From Roseomonas sp. (GTDB taxonomy: Bacteria > Pseudomonadota > Alphaproteobacteria > Acetobacterales > Acetobacteraceae): a stretch of DNA of 64,000 bases. The translations under genes were made by a program, and so were the position numbers. The notes beneath the pieces were generated by a model that worked only from the letters and a program-made list of their open reading frames with translations, searched no databases and had not been told where the DNA came from. Within the stretch, counting starts at the first letter, position 1; each line of letters begins with the position of its first letter. The DNA lies in contig JADCER010000005.1 in assembly GCA_020249925.1 (NCBI GenBank), positions 589,520 to 653,519 of the forward strand, written 5' to 3'. Shown piece after piece: positions 25,145-34,165 of the stretch.

Positions 25145-26464
25145 GTGACCGAACATTTCGAGGCTCTGCGCCTCAACCCGCTTATCCTTCAGGCTTTGAA
25201 GGATGAGGGCTATAAAACCCCAACCCCCATCCAGGCCCAGGCCATTCCCGCCGTGCTGGAAGGGCGCGACCTTTTGGGCATCGCCCAAACCGGTACCGGC
25301 AAGACCGCGGCCTTTGCGCTGCCCTTGCTGCATAAGCTTGCCCTGCTGAAGGGCCGCCCGCCGCGCGGCGGCTGCCGCGTGCTGGTGCTGAGCCCGACGC
25401 GTGAATTGGCGACGCAAATCGCGGAAAGCTTCCGCGCCTATGGCAAGCATCTTGGCTTTTCCATTGCGACCATTTTCGGCGGTGTCGGCTTTGGTGGCCA
25501 ACGCCAGGCGCTGGGCCGCGGCATTGATGTGCTGGTGGCGACCCCTGGCCGTTTGCAGGACCATCTTGAACAGGGCTCGGCGCGGCTCGATCACGTCAGC
25601 ACGCTGGTGTTGGATGAGGCCGATCAGATGCTGGACAAGGGCTTCCTGCCGGCCATTCGCCGCCTGATCCGTGCCGTGCCGGCGGAACGCCAGACGCTGT
25701 TTTTCAGCGCGACCATGCCCACGGAAATCAACCGCCTGGCGGATGAAATGCTGAAATCGCCCGTGCGCGTGGCGGTGGCGCCGGTGGCAACGACGGCCGA
25801 GAAAGTGGCGCAGCGCGTCATCCACGCCAATCGGCAGGATAAGCGCCGCGTCTTGGCGGAATTGCTGCGTGGTGAAGGCGTTGGCCGTGCGCTGATTTTC
25901 AGCCGCACCAAGCATGGCGCGGATCGCATTGTTAATCAGCTGGACCAGGATGGCATCAAGGCCAATGCGATCCATGGCAATAAATCCCAGAATGCCCGCG
26001 AAGCCGCCTTGGCTGCCTTCCGCGATGGTCGCGCGCCTGTCATGGTGGCGACGGACATCGCCGCACGCGGCATTGATGTGGATGGCGTGACCCATGTCAT
26101 TCAATTCGATTTGCCGGAAGTGCCGGAGACCTATGTGCATCGCATTGGCCGCACCGCCCGCGCTGGCGCGGCGGGCATCGCGATTGCGCTGTGTTCGGGT
26201 GAAGACCGCGACAAGCTGCGCGCGATTGAAAAGCTGATCCGCACGCAGATCCCGGCAGAAGATCGGCGCACTGGGGAAGCCGAGGAAGCGGCCCCAGCAC
26301 GTCCGCCGCGTCAGGCCCGCCCGCAGCGCGCTGCACCCAAGCCGCGGCAGCAACAGCAGCAGCAGCGGCCCCGTCGGGCCTCCGGTGGTGGTGGCGGGCA
26401 GGAATCGCGCCGCCGTGCGGCTTCTACCCCCGGTTCGGGGCAATTCGGGCGGCTGCCGCGCTGA
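25145..26464 (+). CDS. DEAD-box ATP-dependent RNA helicase, RhlE-like
   Basis: A 439-residue DEAD-box helicase. Motifs in order: Q motif (TPTPIQAQAIP), Walker A AQTGTGKT, PTRELATQ, TPGRLQ, DEAD in VLDEADQML, SAT in FFSATMP, then ARGIDVDGV and HRIGRTARAG. The tail from about residue 375 is disordered and rich in Arg, Gln, Pro and Gly (with a six-Gln stretch), as in RhlE proteins that bind structured RNA. It probably acts in ribosome assembly and mRNA turnover. The start is GTG at 25145 with TAGGA upstream. A strong terminator follows the stop. Confidence 0.92.
   Translation: MTEHFEALRLNPLILQALKDEGYKTPTPIQAQAIPAVLEGRDLLGIAQTGTGKTAAFALPLLHKLALLKGRPPRGGCRVLVLSPTRELATQIAESFRAYGKHLGFSIATIFGGVGFGGQRQALGRGIDVLVATPGRLQDHLEQGSARLDHVSTLVLDEADQMLDKGFLPAIRRLIRAVPAERQTLFFSATMPTEINRLADEMLKSPVRVAVAPVATTAEKVAQRVIHANRQDKRRVLAELLRGEGVGRALIFSRTKHGADRIVNQLDQDGIKANAIHGNKSQNAREAALAAFRDGRAPVMVATDIAARGIDVDGVTHVIQFDLPEVPETYVHRIGRTARAGAAGIAIALCSGEDRDKLRAIEKLIRTQIPAEDRRTGEAEEAAPARPPRQARPQRAAPKPRQQQQQQRPRRASGGGGGQESRRRAASTPGSGQFGRLPR
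26348..26365 (+). repeat. CAG/CAA triplet repeat (polyglutamine)
   Basis: Six consecutive Gln codons (five CAG and one CAA) inside the disordered helicase tail. It is a possible site of length variation between strains. Confidence 0.7.
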
Positions 26465-26490
26465 TCTGAACAGCGCTTTTGCGCCAACGC

Positions 26491-26520
26491 AAAGCCCGGG
26501 CCGATGGTCCGGGCTTTTTT
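26491..26520 (+). terminator. Rho-independent terminator of the helicase gene
   Basis: Near-perfect 12-bp stem (arms 26491-26502 and 26506-26517, one G-T wobble) with a three-base GAT loop and six T at its 3' side. It is the clearest intrinsic terminator in the window. It ends only seven bases before the hemN start codon. Confidence 0.9.
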
Positions 26521-26527
26521 ATGCGGC

Positions 26528-27877
26528 ATGACCCAAGCCGCCCAAGCGCCGGATTCCGGCCTGCTCGCCTATGCCAGCGCCAATCTGCCGCGCTACACCA
26601 GCTACCCGACCGCGCCGCATTTTACGCCGCTCGATGAATCGACGTTGCGCGGCTGGTTGGCGGAAACCAGCCCAAACGATGCGCTGTCGCTTTACGTGCA
26701 TGTGCCGTTTTGCGCTTCGCTTTGCTGGTATTGCGGCTGCCATACGGCAGTGACGCGTTCCGCTGCGCGCATTGCGCGTTATGGCGCGGCTTTGGCGGAA
26801 GAAGCGCGGCTTTTGGGTGCGGTGCTGCCCGCGCATGGCGGTGTGGCGGCCTTGCATCTGGGTGGCGGCACGCCAACGGCGCTGGGGCCGGATGGGCTGA
26901 TCGCGCTTGGCATTGCACTCCGCCAGCATTTCTCGTTTCAGCACGGCGCGGAAATCGCCGCCGAGCTTGATCCGCGCACGCTCGATACCCGCATGATTGA
27001 TGCGCTGGCCGGCATGGGTCTCACGCGCGCAAGCCTTGGCGTGCAGGATATCTCGCCCAAGGTGCAGCGGTTGATCGGGCGAGTGCAGCCCGCCGAACAA
27101 GTCGCGGTGGCGGTCGAGAGGCTGCGCGCTGCCGGCATTGGCGGCATCAATATGGATTTGATCTATGGTCTGCCGGGGCAGGGGGTGGCGGAAGTTGAAG
27201 CCTCAGCCCGTTTTGCCGCCGAGAATGGCGCGGATCGCGTGGCGGTTTTCGGCTATGCGCATGTGCCTTGGATGAAGTCGCATCAAAAGGCGATCAAGGT
27301 CGAGGATTTGCCGGATGCAACGCTCCGCATGGCGCAGGCGGAAGCGGCAGCGCGCGTGCTGACGGATGCGGGTTATGTCGCGATTGGGCTTGATCATTTC
27401 GCGCGGCCGCAAGATGCCATGGCGCGGGCTGCCGCATCCGGTCGGCTGCGGCGCAATTTTCAAGGCTATACGACAGATGAGGCGCCGGTCCTGCTCGGCC
27501 TTGGTGCTTCAGCCATTGGCCGCTGTCGCGCTGGTTTTTTTCAGAACATTGCCGATGAGCGTGCTTGGCTCACCGCGGTGGAAGCCGGGCGGTTGCCCAT
27601 CGCGCGCGGGCGCGCCTTTACGGGCGATGATCTGATCCGCGCAGAGATCATTGAACGCATCATGTGCGATCAGGCTTTGGATCTGGCACTGGTGCCGGCT
27701 GATATTTTGGCCAGCGCGCGCCCAAAGCTAGCCCCACTGATCGCCGATGGGCTGGTGGCGGAAGGCGCCGGGCGCCTGGCGATGACCGCGAAGGGCGCGC
27801 GCTTCCTGCGCCATTTGGCCGCGTGTTTTGACGCCTATCTGGCGCCGACAGCAACACGCCATAGTGCCGCGGTTTAA
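26528..27877 (+). CDS. hemN: Oxygen-independent coproporphyrinogen III oxidase
   Basis: A 449-residue radical-SAM enzyme that converts coproporphyrinogen III to protoporphyrinogen IX without oxygen in haem and chlorophyll synthesis. The iron-sulfur motif is Cys62-x3-Cys66-x2-Cys69, followed by Cys71 (FCASLCWYCGC), and GGGTPTALGP is the SAM-binding glycine motif. PRYTSYPTAPHF at the N-terminus and NFQGYTTDE near residue 310 mark true HemN rather than HemW. Start ATG 26528 is preferred over 26504, which lies inside the terminator hairpin; no Shine-Dalgarno is evident. It converges with a TctC gene, overlapping it by four bases. Confidence 0.92.
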   Translation: MTQAAQAPDSGLLAYASANLPRYTSYPTAPHFTPLDESTLRGWLAETSPNDALSLYVHVPFCASLCWYCGCHTAVTRSAARIARYGAALAEEARLLGAVLPAHGGVAALHLGGGTPTALGPDGLIALGIALRQHFSFQHGAEIAAELDPRTLDTRMIDALAGMGLTRASLGVQDISPKVQRLIGRVQPAEQVAVAVERLRAAGIGGINMDLIYGLPGQGVAEVEASARFAAENGADRVAVFGYAHVPWMKSHQKAIKVEDLPDATLRMAQAEAAARVLTDAGYVAIGLDHFARPQDAMARAAASGRLRRNFQGYTTDEAPVLLGLGASAIGRCRAGFFQNIADERAWLTAVEAGRLPIARGRAFTGDDLIRAEIIERIMCDQALDLALVPADILASARPKLAPLIADGLVAEGAGRLAMTAKGARFLRHLAACFDAYLAPTATRHSAAV

Positions 27878-28836
27878 GCTGGCGCGAGATTGAGGCGCCG
27901 CAGCAGGGCGCGTTCCTCTTCCATGGTCTGGCGCATCGCTTCGCGATAGGCAGGGCCATCCAGCAGGATCAACGGCTGATTGACGCGTTCCAGGAATTGC
28001 AGATGCGCGGCGTCTTGCGCAGCAGCGGTAAAGGCTTCCGCCAGCACGCGCACCACACCGGCATCCATGCCGCGCGGGCCGATCAGCCCGCCTGGGCTAT
28101 CCACCACAATATCCAGCCCTTGTTCCTTCAGTGTTGCTACCTGCGGAAAACGCTTGGCGCGGGTGGAGGTGTAGATCGCAAGCAGGCGCAATTGCCCCGC
28201 TTCCACCATCGGCGCCCAACCGGAGGCTTCAGAGGCAAAATCAATCTCCCCGCCCAGCAGCGCGCGCAACGTGTCGGATGTGCCGCGATAGGGCACATGC
28301 GTCCAGCTCAAGCCGCGCTGAAAGCCGATGCGTTCCACCACCAGATGCTGTGTTGAACCAATGCCAAGCGTGCCGAAATTGAGCTTGCCCGGATTGGCGC
28401 GGGCATGGGCCAACAATTGTTCAAGGCTCTGCCAGGGGGAATCTGCGCGCACCACCAGGCCCATGACGAAGCCGGTAACTTGCAAGATGTAAGTCAGGTC
28501 ATTGATCGGATCATAGGGCGGGCGGGGATTGAGCAGCATTTGCCGCACCACACCGACATGCATTTGCGAAATCGTATGGCCATCGGGGCGCGCTTCCTGC
28601 AGCGCCATGGCGCCCAGAATGCCGGAAGCCCCGCCACGATTTTCGACGACCACCGGCTGACCGAGGCTGCGGGATGCATGATCCGCCATGATGCGAAAGC
28701 CGATATCCGCCGGCCCGCCCGCCGCCCAGGGAATGATCAGGCGAATGGGCCGTTCCGGAAAGCGCGGTTGCGCCAAGGCCGGCATGGCAAGCAACGCCGA
28801 AGCGCCAAGCGCCGCACGACGGGTAATTTGCGCCAT
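27874..28836 (-). CDS. TctC/Bug-family periplasmic solute-binding protein
   Basis: A 320-residue receptor with a twin-arginine-like leader (TRRAALGASALLAMPALA) and the family signatures PERPIRLIIPWAAGG, VVENRGGASG, NFGTLGIGS and VPYRGTSDT. The ATG follows a GGAGG. It is likely a periplasmic carboxylate receptor. No TctA/TctB genes are adjacent. The flavin-dependent oxidoreductase gene lies 65 bases upstream on the same strand, so the pair may handle one compound. Confidence 0.88.
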   Translation of the reverse strand: MAQITRRAALGASALLAMPALAQPRFPERPIRLIIPWAAGGPADIGFRIMADHASRSLGQPVVVENRGGASGILGAMALQEARPDGHTISQMHVGVVRQMLLNPRPPYDPINDLTYILQVTGFVMGLVVRADSPWQSLEQLLAHARANPGKLNFGTLGIGSTQHLVVERIGFQRGLSWTHVPYRGTSDTLRALLGGEIDFASEASGWAPMVEAGQLRLLAIYTSTRAKRFPQVATLKEQGLDIVVDSPGGLIGPRGMDAGVVRVLAEAFTAAAQDAAHLQFLERVNQPLILLDGPAYREAMRQTMEEERALLRRLNLAPA

Positions 28837-28901
28837 TGTCTTGAGCCTCCGTTGAGCGGCTCAGTTTGGGCGTGAAAACCGTGCTGCCGCAAGGCCCAAG
28901 C

Positions 28902-30041
28902 CTATCCCGGCTCGCGCAGCCCCAGCCGTTCCAGGCGCGGCAGCACTTCCTGCACGAAATAGGGAATTTCCTTGAGGTAATCGAGGAAGGCGATGGTGCA
29001 GCCGGCAAGCCCTGTCGCACTCATGCGCGCCATTTCATCGGCAATGTCATCGGGCGTGCCGACAAAGGGGTAGGAACCGGGATAGGCACCATCGAATTTG
29101 AAGCGGCCTTCGCGGGTGAAGCGGTTTTCAAAGGGTCGCGCGATCTGCTGGCCCGGCGTGCCCACCATGGCGCCGCGATTGCTCCGATAATAGGCCTGGC
29201 CAGCCGTATCGGCCATTTCTTCGGCGAAATAATGGAAGAACTCCTCAGCCTCCCGCCGTGTTGGGCGGCAGACAACATGGCCCATGGTGAAAACGCCGAT
29301 CTGGCGCTGATGGCGCGCCATATGCTGGCGGACATCTTCAAGCAGTGCCGGCACCTGGTCCAATTCCGTCACATTCAGGAACAGCACGTCAGCGGCTTGA
29401 GAGGCGAAATCCCGCCCCGCCGGCGAAAACCCTGCCGACATCACGGGTGGCCAGGGGCGCTGCACGGATACCGGATTGGTATGGCAATTCTTGAGCTTGA
29501 AGAATTCGCCTTCCCAATCAAATTCCGGCCCGCCTGCCAGCATTTTCGACCAGATGCGGAACCATTCCAGGCCGTGTTGGTAGCGCTTATCCTGCTGGAT
29601 GGTGACGCCGTGCAGGTCAAATTCCGCCTGGTTCCAGCCGCAGACGATATTGAGCCCGGCGCGCCCATGGCTCACGTGATCAATCGTCGCAATCGCCTTG
29701 GCGCCGAAGGCCGGGGTGACGATCGGCACATGCACGGTGGAGAATATCGCAATCCGCTTCGTGATGGCGGCAAGGGCCGCGCCATGGGTCAGGGTTTCCA
29801 GGGATCGGCCATAGATATTCGCATCCCCCTGATAGCCGCGCCATTTCGCCACCGGCAGGATGAATTCAAGGCCGGCCTCATCGGCGATTTGCGACATGGC
29901 GGCAATGTCATCCCAATCGGCCTTCCAGCGTTCCGGCGCGCGGCTCATGGTCAGGCCGCCATCGCAATTGGCGCTGAAAATGCCGAGCTTGAATTTATTC
30001 GGGCCGAAAAGCGGGTTTCGTACCCGTGCATCCTGATCCAT
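28902..30041 (-). CDS. LLM-class flavin-dependent monooxygenase (RutA/SsuD-like)
   Basis: A 379-residue luciferase-like TIM-barrel monooxygenase using FMNH2 from a partner reductase. Signatures are KLGIFSANCDGG at the start, GRSLETLTHGAALAAIT near residue 80, ATIDHVSHGRAGLNIVCGWN near 110-130 and LMARH/PTRREAEEFF-like regions later. It resembles alkanesulfonate, dimethylsulfone and pyrimidine (RutA) monooxygenases, and the sequence does not single out one. The ATG at 30041 has AGGAAGGA upstream; the frame is open to 30089. It is followed by a TctC gene on the same strand. No flavin reductase gene is seen in the window. Confidence 0.87.
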   Translation of the reverse strand: MDQDARVRNPLFGPNKFKLGIFSANCDGGLTMSRAPERWKADWDDIAAMSQIADEAGLEFILPVAKWRGYQGDANIYGRSLETLTHGAALAAITKRIAIFSTVHVPIVTPAFGAKAIATIDHVSHGRAGLNIVCGWNQAEFDLHGVTIQQDKRYQHGLEWFRIWSKMLAGGPEFDWEGEFFKLKNCHTNPVSVQRPWPPVMSAGFSPAGRDFASQAADVLFLNVTELDQVPALLEDVRQHMARHQRQIGVFTMGHVVCRPTRREAEEFFHYFAEEMADTAGQAYYRSNRGAMVGTPGQQIARPFENRFTREGRFKFDGAYPGSYPFVGTPDDIADEMARMSATGLAGCTIAFLDYLKEIPYFVQEVLPRLERLGLREPG

Positions 30042-30158
30042 GGCGTTTCCTTCCTGGATCAGTCTGCGGCTTGGGCTGGCAGGGGGCAAGGCAGCGAGGA
30101 TGATTGCATCCCGCCGCAGTATCGGGAATCATTTTCGCCAATAGCAAGGGGAAACACC

Positions 30159-30539
30159 ATGAATGCTTGGCCCGATGCCACCCGACCCGGAGAGCCTGCG
30201 GATGCTACGCGGCCCTGGCATTGGCTGGCGCGTTTGGATGATGGCGGGCAGGCGCCGCTGCCGCTTGGCTGGAATCCCGCTGTACGGCAATGGCTTTCCT
30301 GGGATGGCAGCGCCCTGGCGCCAGCTGAGGCAGCGCGGCGTTTCCGCTACCTTGGCCCCGCACTGACACCGGCCGAGGTTGCGGCAGAAACCGCGGAGGC
30401 GGAAGCGGCGGCGCTGCCTGCGCAGCCCGTTGATATGGTCCCCAAGCGGGATGCCATCCGCAATCACCTGCTGATCTTTGTTGGCAGTGTGGTCGCGACA
30501 CTGTTTCTGGCTGAAAAGATTGTGCAGTGGCGCGGGTGA
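30159..30539 (+). CDS. Small membrane-anchored protein of unknown function
   Basis: A 126-residue protein starting at an ATG behind AAGGGGA. The first ~85 residues are rich in Trp, Pro and Ala (WHWLARL, PLGWNPAVRQWLSWDG, RFRYLGPALTPAEV), resembling short modules found in uncharacterised membrane proteins. One hydrophobic helix near the C-terminus (LLIFVGSVVATLFLAEKIV) likely anchors it. The frame is open far upstream, but that part is antisense to the flavin oxidoreductase and unconvincing. It is divergent from the oxidoreductase. Function unknown. Confidence 0.6.
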   Translation: MNAWPDATRPGEPADATRPWHWLARLDDGGQAPLPLGWNPAVRQWLSWDGSALAPAEAARRFRYLGPALTPAEVAAETAEAEAAALPAQPVDMVPKRDAIRNHLLIFVGSVVATLFLAEKIVQWRG

Positions 30540-30627
30540 GTGAGAGTGGTTTTGCCACGCGCATAGGTTTGCGCCATGCTGCTGCACATCAAGAGGGCTG
30601 AACGCGCCCCAACCAAGGGAGGATCTC

Positions 30628-31626
30628 ATGTTTGCTCGTCGCAAGCTGCTTGCACTGACCGCGCTCTCACCCCTCGCCGCGCCAGCCATTTTGCGCGGCG
30701 TCACCAGCCCGGCCGCTGCGCAGGCACCCTGGCCCAGCCGACAGATACGCATGGTGATCCCCTGGCCGCCTGGCCAAGCGACAGATGTGGTCGGGCGGCT
30801 CGCCGGCCAGCGCTTGTCGGAACGCTTGGGCCAGGTGGTGGTGCCGGAAAATCGCCCCGGCGCGGGCGGGCAGATCGGCACGGATCTGGTGGCCAAGGCG
30901 CCGCCAGATGGCAATGTGATTCTCTCTGCCTCAATCGGGCCCATCTCCTTCAGCCCGCTGGTGCAGCGCACCCCTTATGATGTGGAACGCGAATTGGCGC
31001 CGGTGGTGATCTTTGGCATCGCGCCCTTCATGCTGCTGGTGAAGCCCGATTTCCCGGCGCAGGATTTGCGGAGCTTCATGGCGCTGGTGAAGGCCAATCC
31101 CGGCAAATACAGCTATAATTCCTCAGGGATTGGCGGCGCGCAGCATCTGGTGTGTGCGCTATTCCTGGCGAAGGCGGGGCTGGATGCGCTGCATGTGCCC
31201 TTCCAGGGCAGCGGGCCGGCGCTGGCCGCTTTGCTTGGCGGTCAGGTGAATTTCGGCTTTGACACGCCCGCCGCCGCAGGGCGGCTGGTGCGCGATGGGC
31301 AGTTGAAGGCGCTTGGGCTTAGCACTGGCAAGCCCTCGGCCCAGGTGCCGGGCATTCCGCCTGTCGCCGCCGTGGGTGGGCCGGCGGATTATGATGTCGG
31401 CGGCTGGAATGGGCTGATGGTGCCGGCCGGCACGCCACGCCCGATCATTGATCGCCTCTATACGGAAATCCGCGACGGTATGGCGGTGCCGGAAGTGCGC
31501 CAGCGCTATGAAGCAGTGGGCTTCGATGTTGACCCGATGGGGCCAGAGGCCATGCTGCAACATATGCGCAAACTCTGGGGCGAATTCGGCCCGCTGATCC
31601 GGCAATTGGGTATCCGCGCGGAGTAG
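30628..31626 (+). CDS. TctC/Bug-family periplasmic solute-binding protein
   Basis: A 332-residue receptor with a signal peptide (ARRKLLALTALSPLAAPAIL, cleavage near AAA-QA) and family motifs WPSRQIRMVIPWPPGQ, VVPENRPGAGGQIG, YSYNSSGIGGAQH and VPFQGSGPA. The usual AAGG after the first strand reads PPGQA, as in a minority of members. GGGAGG precedes the ATG. It converges with moeA, with only seven bases between the stops, and stands alone with no membrane subunits. The ligand is probably an organic acid. Confidence 0.87.
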   Translation: MFARRKLLALTALSPLAAPAILRGVTSPAAAQAPWPSRQIRMVIPWPPGQATDVVGRLAGQRLSERLGQVVVPENRPGAGGQIGTDLVAKAPPDGNVILSASIGPISFSPLVQRTPYDVERELAPVVIFGIAPFMLLVKPDFPAQDLRSFMALVKANPGKYSYNSSGIGGAQHLVCALFLAKAGLDALHVPFQGSGPALAALLGGQVNFGFDTPAAAGRLVRDGQLKALGLSTGKPSAQVPGIPPVAAVGGPADYDVGGWNGLMVPAGTPRPIIDRLYTEIRDGMAVPEVRQRYEAVGFDVDPMGPEAMLQHMRKLWGEFGPLIRQLGIRAE

Positions 31627-31633
31627 CGCCGGA

Positions 31634-32857
31634 TCAAACCCCCAATTCGCCAAGGATAATCGCCTCCACCTCCGCCCCCGCCGGCAAGGCGAGCGCGAAG
31701 GGCGCGCGCAGCACAAGCGCATCAGCGCGCGCCAATGTGGCCAGCATCGAACTATCCTGCACCGGGAAGGGCCGCACCGTGAGGTGCCCTTCGGCATCTG
31801 CCTCAAGGCTCGCGCGCAGGAAATCGGCGCGACGGTCATTTTCGGCCAGCGCGGTGGCGCAGATCACGCGCCGGCTTGGCGTGGGCGCACCGGGCAGGCC
31901 GGATAACCGCGCCAAGGCGGGCAGCAGGAAGATAATGGCGCAGACCAGCGCCGAGACCGGATTGCCCGGCAGGCCCAGCACTGGCACGCGGCCAAGACGC
32001 CCCCAGATCAAGGGCTTGCCCGGCCGCATGGCGATTTTCCAGAAGCCGAGTTCAAACCCCTCGCCACCAAGTGCCTGCTGGATCAGATCATGCTCACCCA
32101 CGCTGGCGCCGCCGGTGGTCACCAGCATGTCATAGGCTTGGGCAGCGGCGGCGACATCGGCAATGGCGCTGGCGTCATCGGGCGCGATGGGCAGGACGAT
32201 GGGCTCGCCGCCCCCCGCGCGAATTAGCGCGGCCAAAGCATGGGCGTTGGAACTGACAATGCCGCCGGGCGGGATGGGATCGCCGGGAAGGGCGATTTCA
32301 TCCCCGGTCGCCAGAATGCCGATGCGCGGGCGCCGATGCACGGCAAGCCAGGGGTTATTGCTGGCCGCCGCAAGGCCGATATCGCGCGCCGTCAGGCGCC
32401 GGCCAGCAGCCAGCAGCGCCTCCCCTTCGGCGAAATCCAGGCCGCGCTTCCTCACCCAGCGCCCAGGTGTCACGCTTTCCTTGACCAGCACCGCGCCATC
32501 GGCCGCTTCGGCATCTTCCTGCAACAGGATCGAATCGGCGCCTTCCGGGACAAAGCCGCCGGTGAAAATCCGCACCGCCTGACCAGGGCCGACCACCCCC
32601 GCAAAAGGATGCCCCGCTGGCGCCGCGCCAATCACGGCAAGCCTCGCACCCAAAACGCCGTCCGCCGAGCGCAAGGCATAGCCGTCCATGGCGGAGACCG
32701 CCGCTGGCGGCTGCGTGAGCCGCGCCAGCACCGGCCGCGCCAGCACGCGCCCGGCCGCTTCGGGGATCGCAATGGTCTCGGCAGCAGTGGGCGTCAGCGC
32801 GGCCAGGATGCGCGCGCGGGCCTCCTCAACCGGCAGCAAGCCACCCTTCTCAGCCAC
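31634..32857 (-). CDS. moeA: Molybdopterin molybdotransferase
   Basis: A 407-residue MoeA, which inserts molybdate into adenylylated molybdopterin. Domains in order: linker and domain with [13 protein letters not shown], a [17 protein letters not shown] region, the MoCF-like domain ([40 protein letters not shown]) and a C-terminal beta-barrel. The start is uncertain: GTG 32857 overlaps moaC by eight bases, while TTG 32839 would give the classical [12 protein letters not shown] start. It is the last gene of trpG-trpD-trpC-moaC-moeA. lexA, which often follows in alphaproteobacteria, is replaced here by a convergent TctC gene. Confidence 0.9.
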   Translation of the reverse strand: MAEKGGLLPVEEARARILAALTPTAAETIAIPEAAGRVLARPVLARLTQPPAAVSAMDGYALRSADGVLGARLAVIGAAPAGHPFAGVVGPGQAVRIFTGGFVPEGADSILLQEDAEAADGAVLVKESVTPGRWVRKRGLDFAEGEALLAAGRRLTARDIGLAAASNNPWLAVHRRPRIGILATGDEIALPGDPIPPGGIVSSNAHALAALIRAGGGEPIVLPIAPDDASAIADVAAAAQAYDMLVTTGGASVGEHDLIQQALGGEGFELGFWKIAMRPGKPLIWGRLGRVPVLGLPGNPVSALVCAIIFLLPALARLSGLPGAPTPSRRVICATALAENDRRADFLRASLEADAEGHLTVRPFPVQDSSMLATLARADALVLRAPFALALPAGAEVEAIILGELGV

Positions 32858-33281
32858 CGATGAACTCGCCCGATTTGCCGCCGGCCTTATGCACCAGGCG
32901 GATATCTTCAATCCGCATGCCGCGATCCACAGCCTTCACCATGTCATAGACCGCGAGGGCTGCGATGCTAACGGCGGTGAGTGCTTCCATCTCCACCCCT
33001 GTCTTGCCAGTCAGGCTGACGGTGGCTTCGATCACAATGGCGTCATCGCCTTCCGGTTCCAGATCAACCGCAACCTTGGAAATCATCAGCGGATGGCAGA
33101 GCGGGATCAGATCCGATGTGCGCTTGGCCGCCATGATCCCGGCAAGCCGCGCCACGCCCAGCACATCGCCCTTGCCGGCACGGCCTTCGCGGATCAAGGC
33201 AAGCGTTTCCGGCGCCATGACAATGCGCCCGCGTGCGGTGGCCGTGCGCGCAGTCTCGGCCTTGGGCGAGACATCCACCAT
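32850..33281 (-). CDS. moaC: Cyclic pyranopterin monophosphate synthase
   Basis: MoaC, which forms cyclic pyranopterin monophosphate in molybdenum cofactor synthesis. Motifs: [63 protein letters not shown] and a Lys-rich VHKAGGKSG end. The ATG used here (33281) corresponds to an internal Met in other MoaC proteins. The same frame continues upstream with [15 protein letters not shown], the normal MoaC N-terminus, so translation probably begins at about 33329 with a CTG that overlaps the trpC stop. From CTG the protein would be 159 residues, the usual length; from ATG it is 143. Confidence 0.9.
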   Translation of the reverse strand: MVDVSPKAETARTATARGRIVMAPETLALIREGRAGKGDVLGVARLAGIMAAKRTSDLIPLCHPLMISKVAVDLEPEGDDAIVIEATVSLTGKTGVEMEALTAVSIAALAVYDMVKAVDRGMRIEDIRLVHKAGGKSGEFIGG

Positions 33282-33325
33282 GGCCGCGCGGCCGGCAGCG
33301 TCAAAATGGGTGAGGCGCTGTTCGG

Positions 33326-34165
33326 TCAGGACACGTCCACCAATTGGCGCGCGGCGGCGGCGACATCGGCCTGGCGCATCAGATGCTCACCTACCAGGAT
33401 GCAGCGCGCCCCGGCAGCGGCCATGCGGCGCACATCATCGGGGGTGCGAATGCCACTTTCGGCAACCGGCAGGCGATCCGCCGGCACCAAGGGCGCGAGC
33501 GTTTCGCTGGTCGCCAAATCGGTCTGCAAGCTGCGGAGATCGCGGTTATTGATGCCGATCAGGCGGGTTTCCAGGCCAAGCGCGCGGTCCAATTCGCGCC
33601 GGTCATGCACTTCAGCCAGCACTGACATATCAAGGGACCGTGCGATATCTTCCAATTCGCTCGCCTGCGCATCCGTCAGCGCGGCCATGATCAGCAGAAT
33701 GCAATCGGCCCCCATGGCGCGGGCTTCAAACACTTGCCAGGGATGGATCATGAAATCCTTGCGCAGCACCGGCAGCGAACAGGCGGCGCGCGCGGCTTCC
33801 AAATGTTCCACCGCGCCTTGGAACCAGGGCGCATCGGTCAGCACGGAAAGGCAGGCGGCCCCCCCCAATTCATAGGCGCGGGCCAGGGCGGCGGGGTCAA
33901 AGGGATCGCGGATCAAACCGCCGGAAGGCGAAGCGCGCTTGATTTCGGCGATCAGCCCGGTGCGGCCTTCGCCAATGCGCTCGCACAGCGCGCCGACGAA
34001 GTCACGCAGCGGCGGCGCGGCTGCCGCGCGGCGTTCGATTTCGGCCTGCGGCGTGATTTCCATCCGTTCGGCGACTTCGCGCGCCTTATCGGCCAGGATA
34101 CGGGCCAGGGTGTCAGGGACCGATGCGGCATCGGTCGAGGGCACCGAGATATGGGGTGCATTCAT
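33326..34165 (-). CDS. trpC: Indole-3-glycerol phosphate synthase
   Basis: A 279-residue TIM-barrel enzyme closing the indole ring in tryptophan synthesis. Motifs: [12 protein letters not shown] at the start, [13 protein letters not shown] (catalytic Lys), [34 protein letters not shown] and [12 protein letters not shown]. The ATG at 34165 overlaps the trpD stop by four bases; the frame is open slightly further (to 34189). No TrpF fusion is present. It is co-transcribed with trpG, trpD, moaC and moeA. Confidence 0.95.
   Translation of the reverse strand: MNAPHISVPSTDAASVPDTLARILADKAREVAERMEITPQAEIERRAAAAPPLRDFVGALCERIGEGRTGLIAEIKRASPSGGLIRDPFDPAALARAYELGGAACLSVLTDAPWFQGAVEHLEAARAACSLPVLRKDFMIHPWQVFEARAMGADCILLIMAALTDAQASELEDIARSLDMSVLAEVHDRRELDRALGLETRLIGINNRDLRSLQTDLATSETLAPLVPADRLPVAESGIRTPDDVRRMAAAGARCILVGEHLMRQADVAAAARQLVDVS

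Noticed and set aside
28866..30158. Extension of the small membrane protein upstream
   Set aside because: Antisense to the flavin-dependent monooxygenase gene and without recognisable domains.
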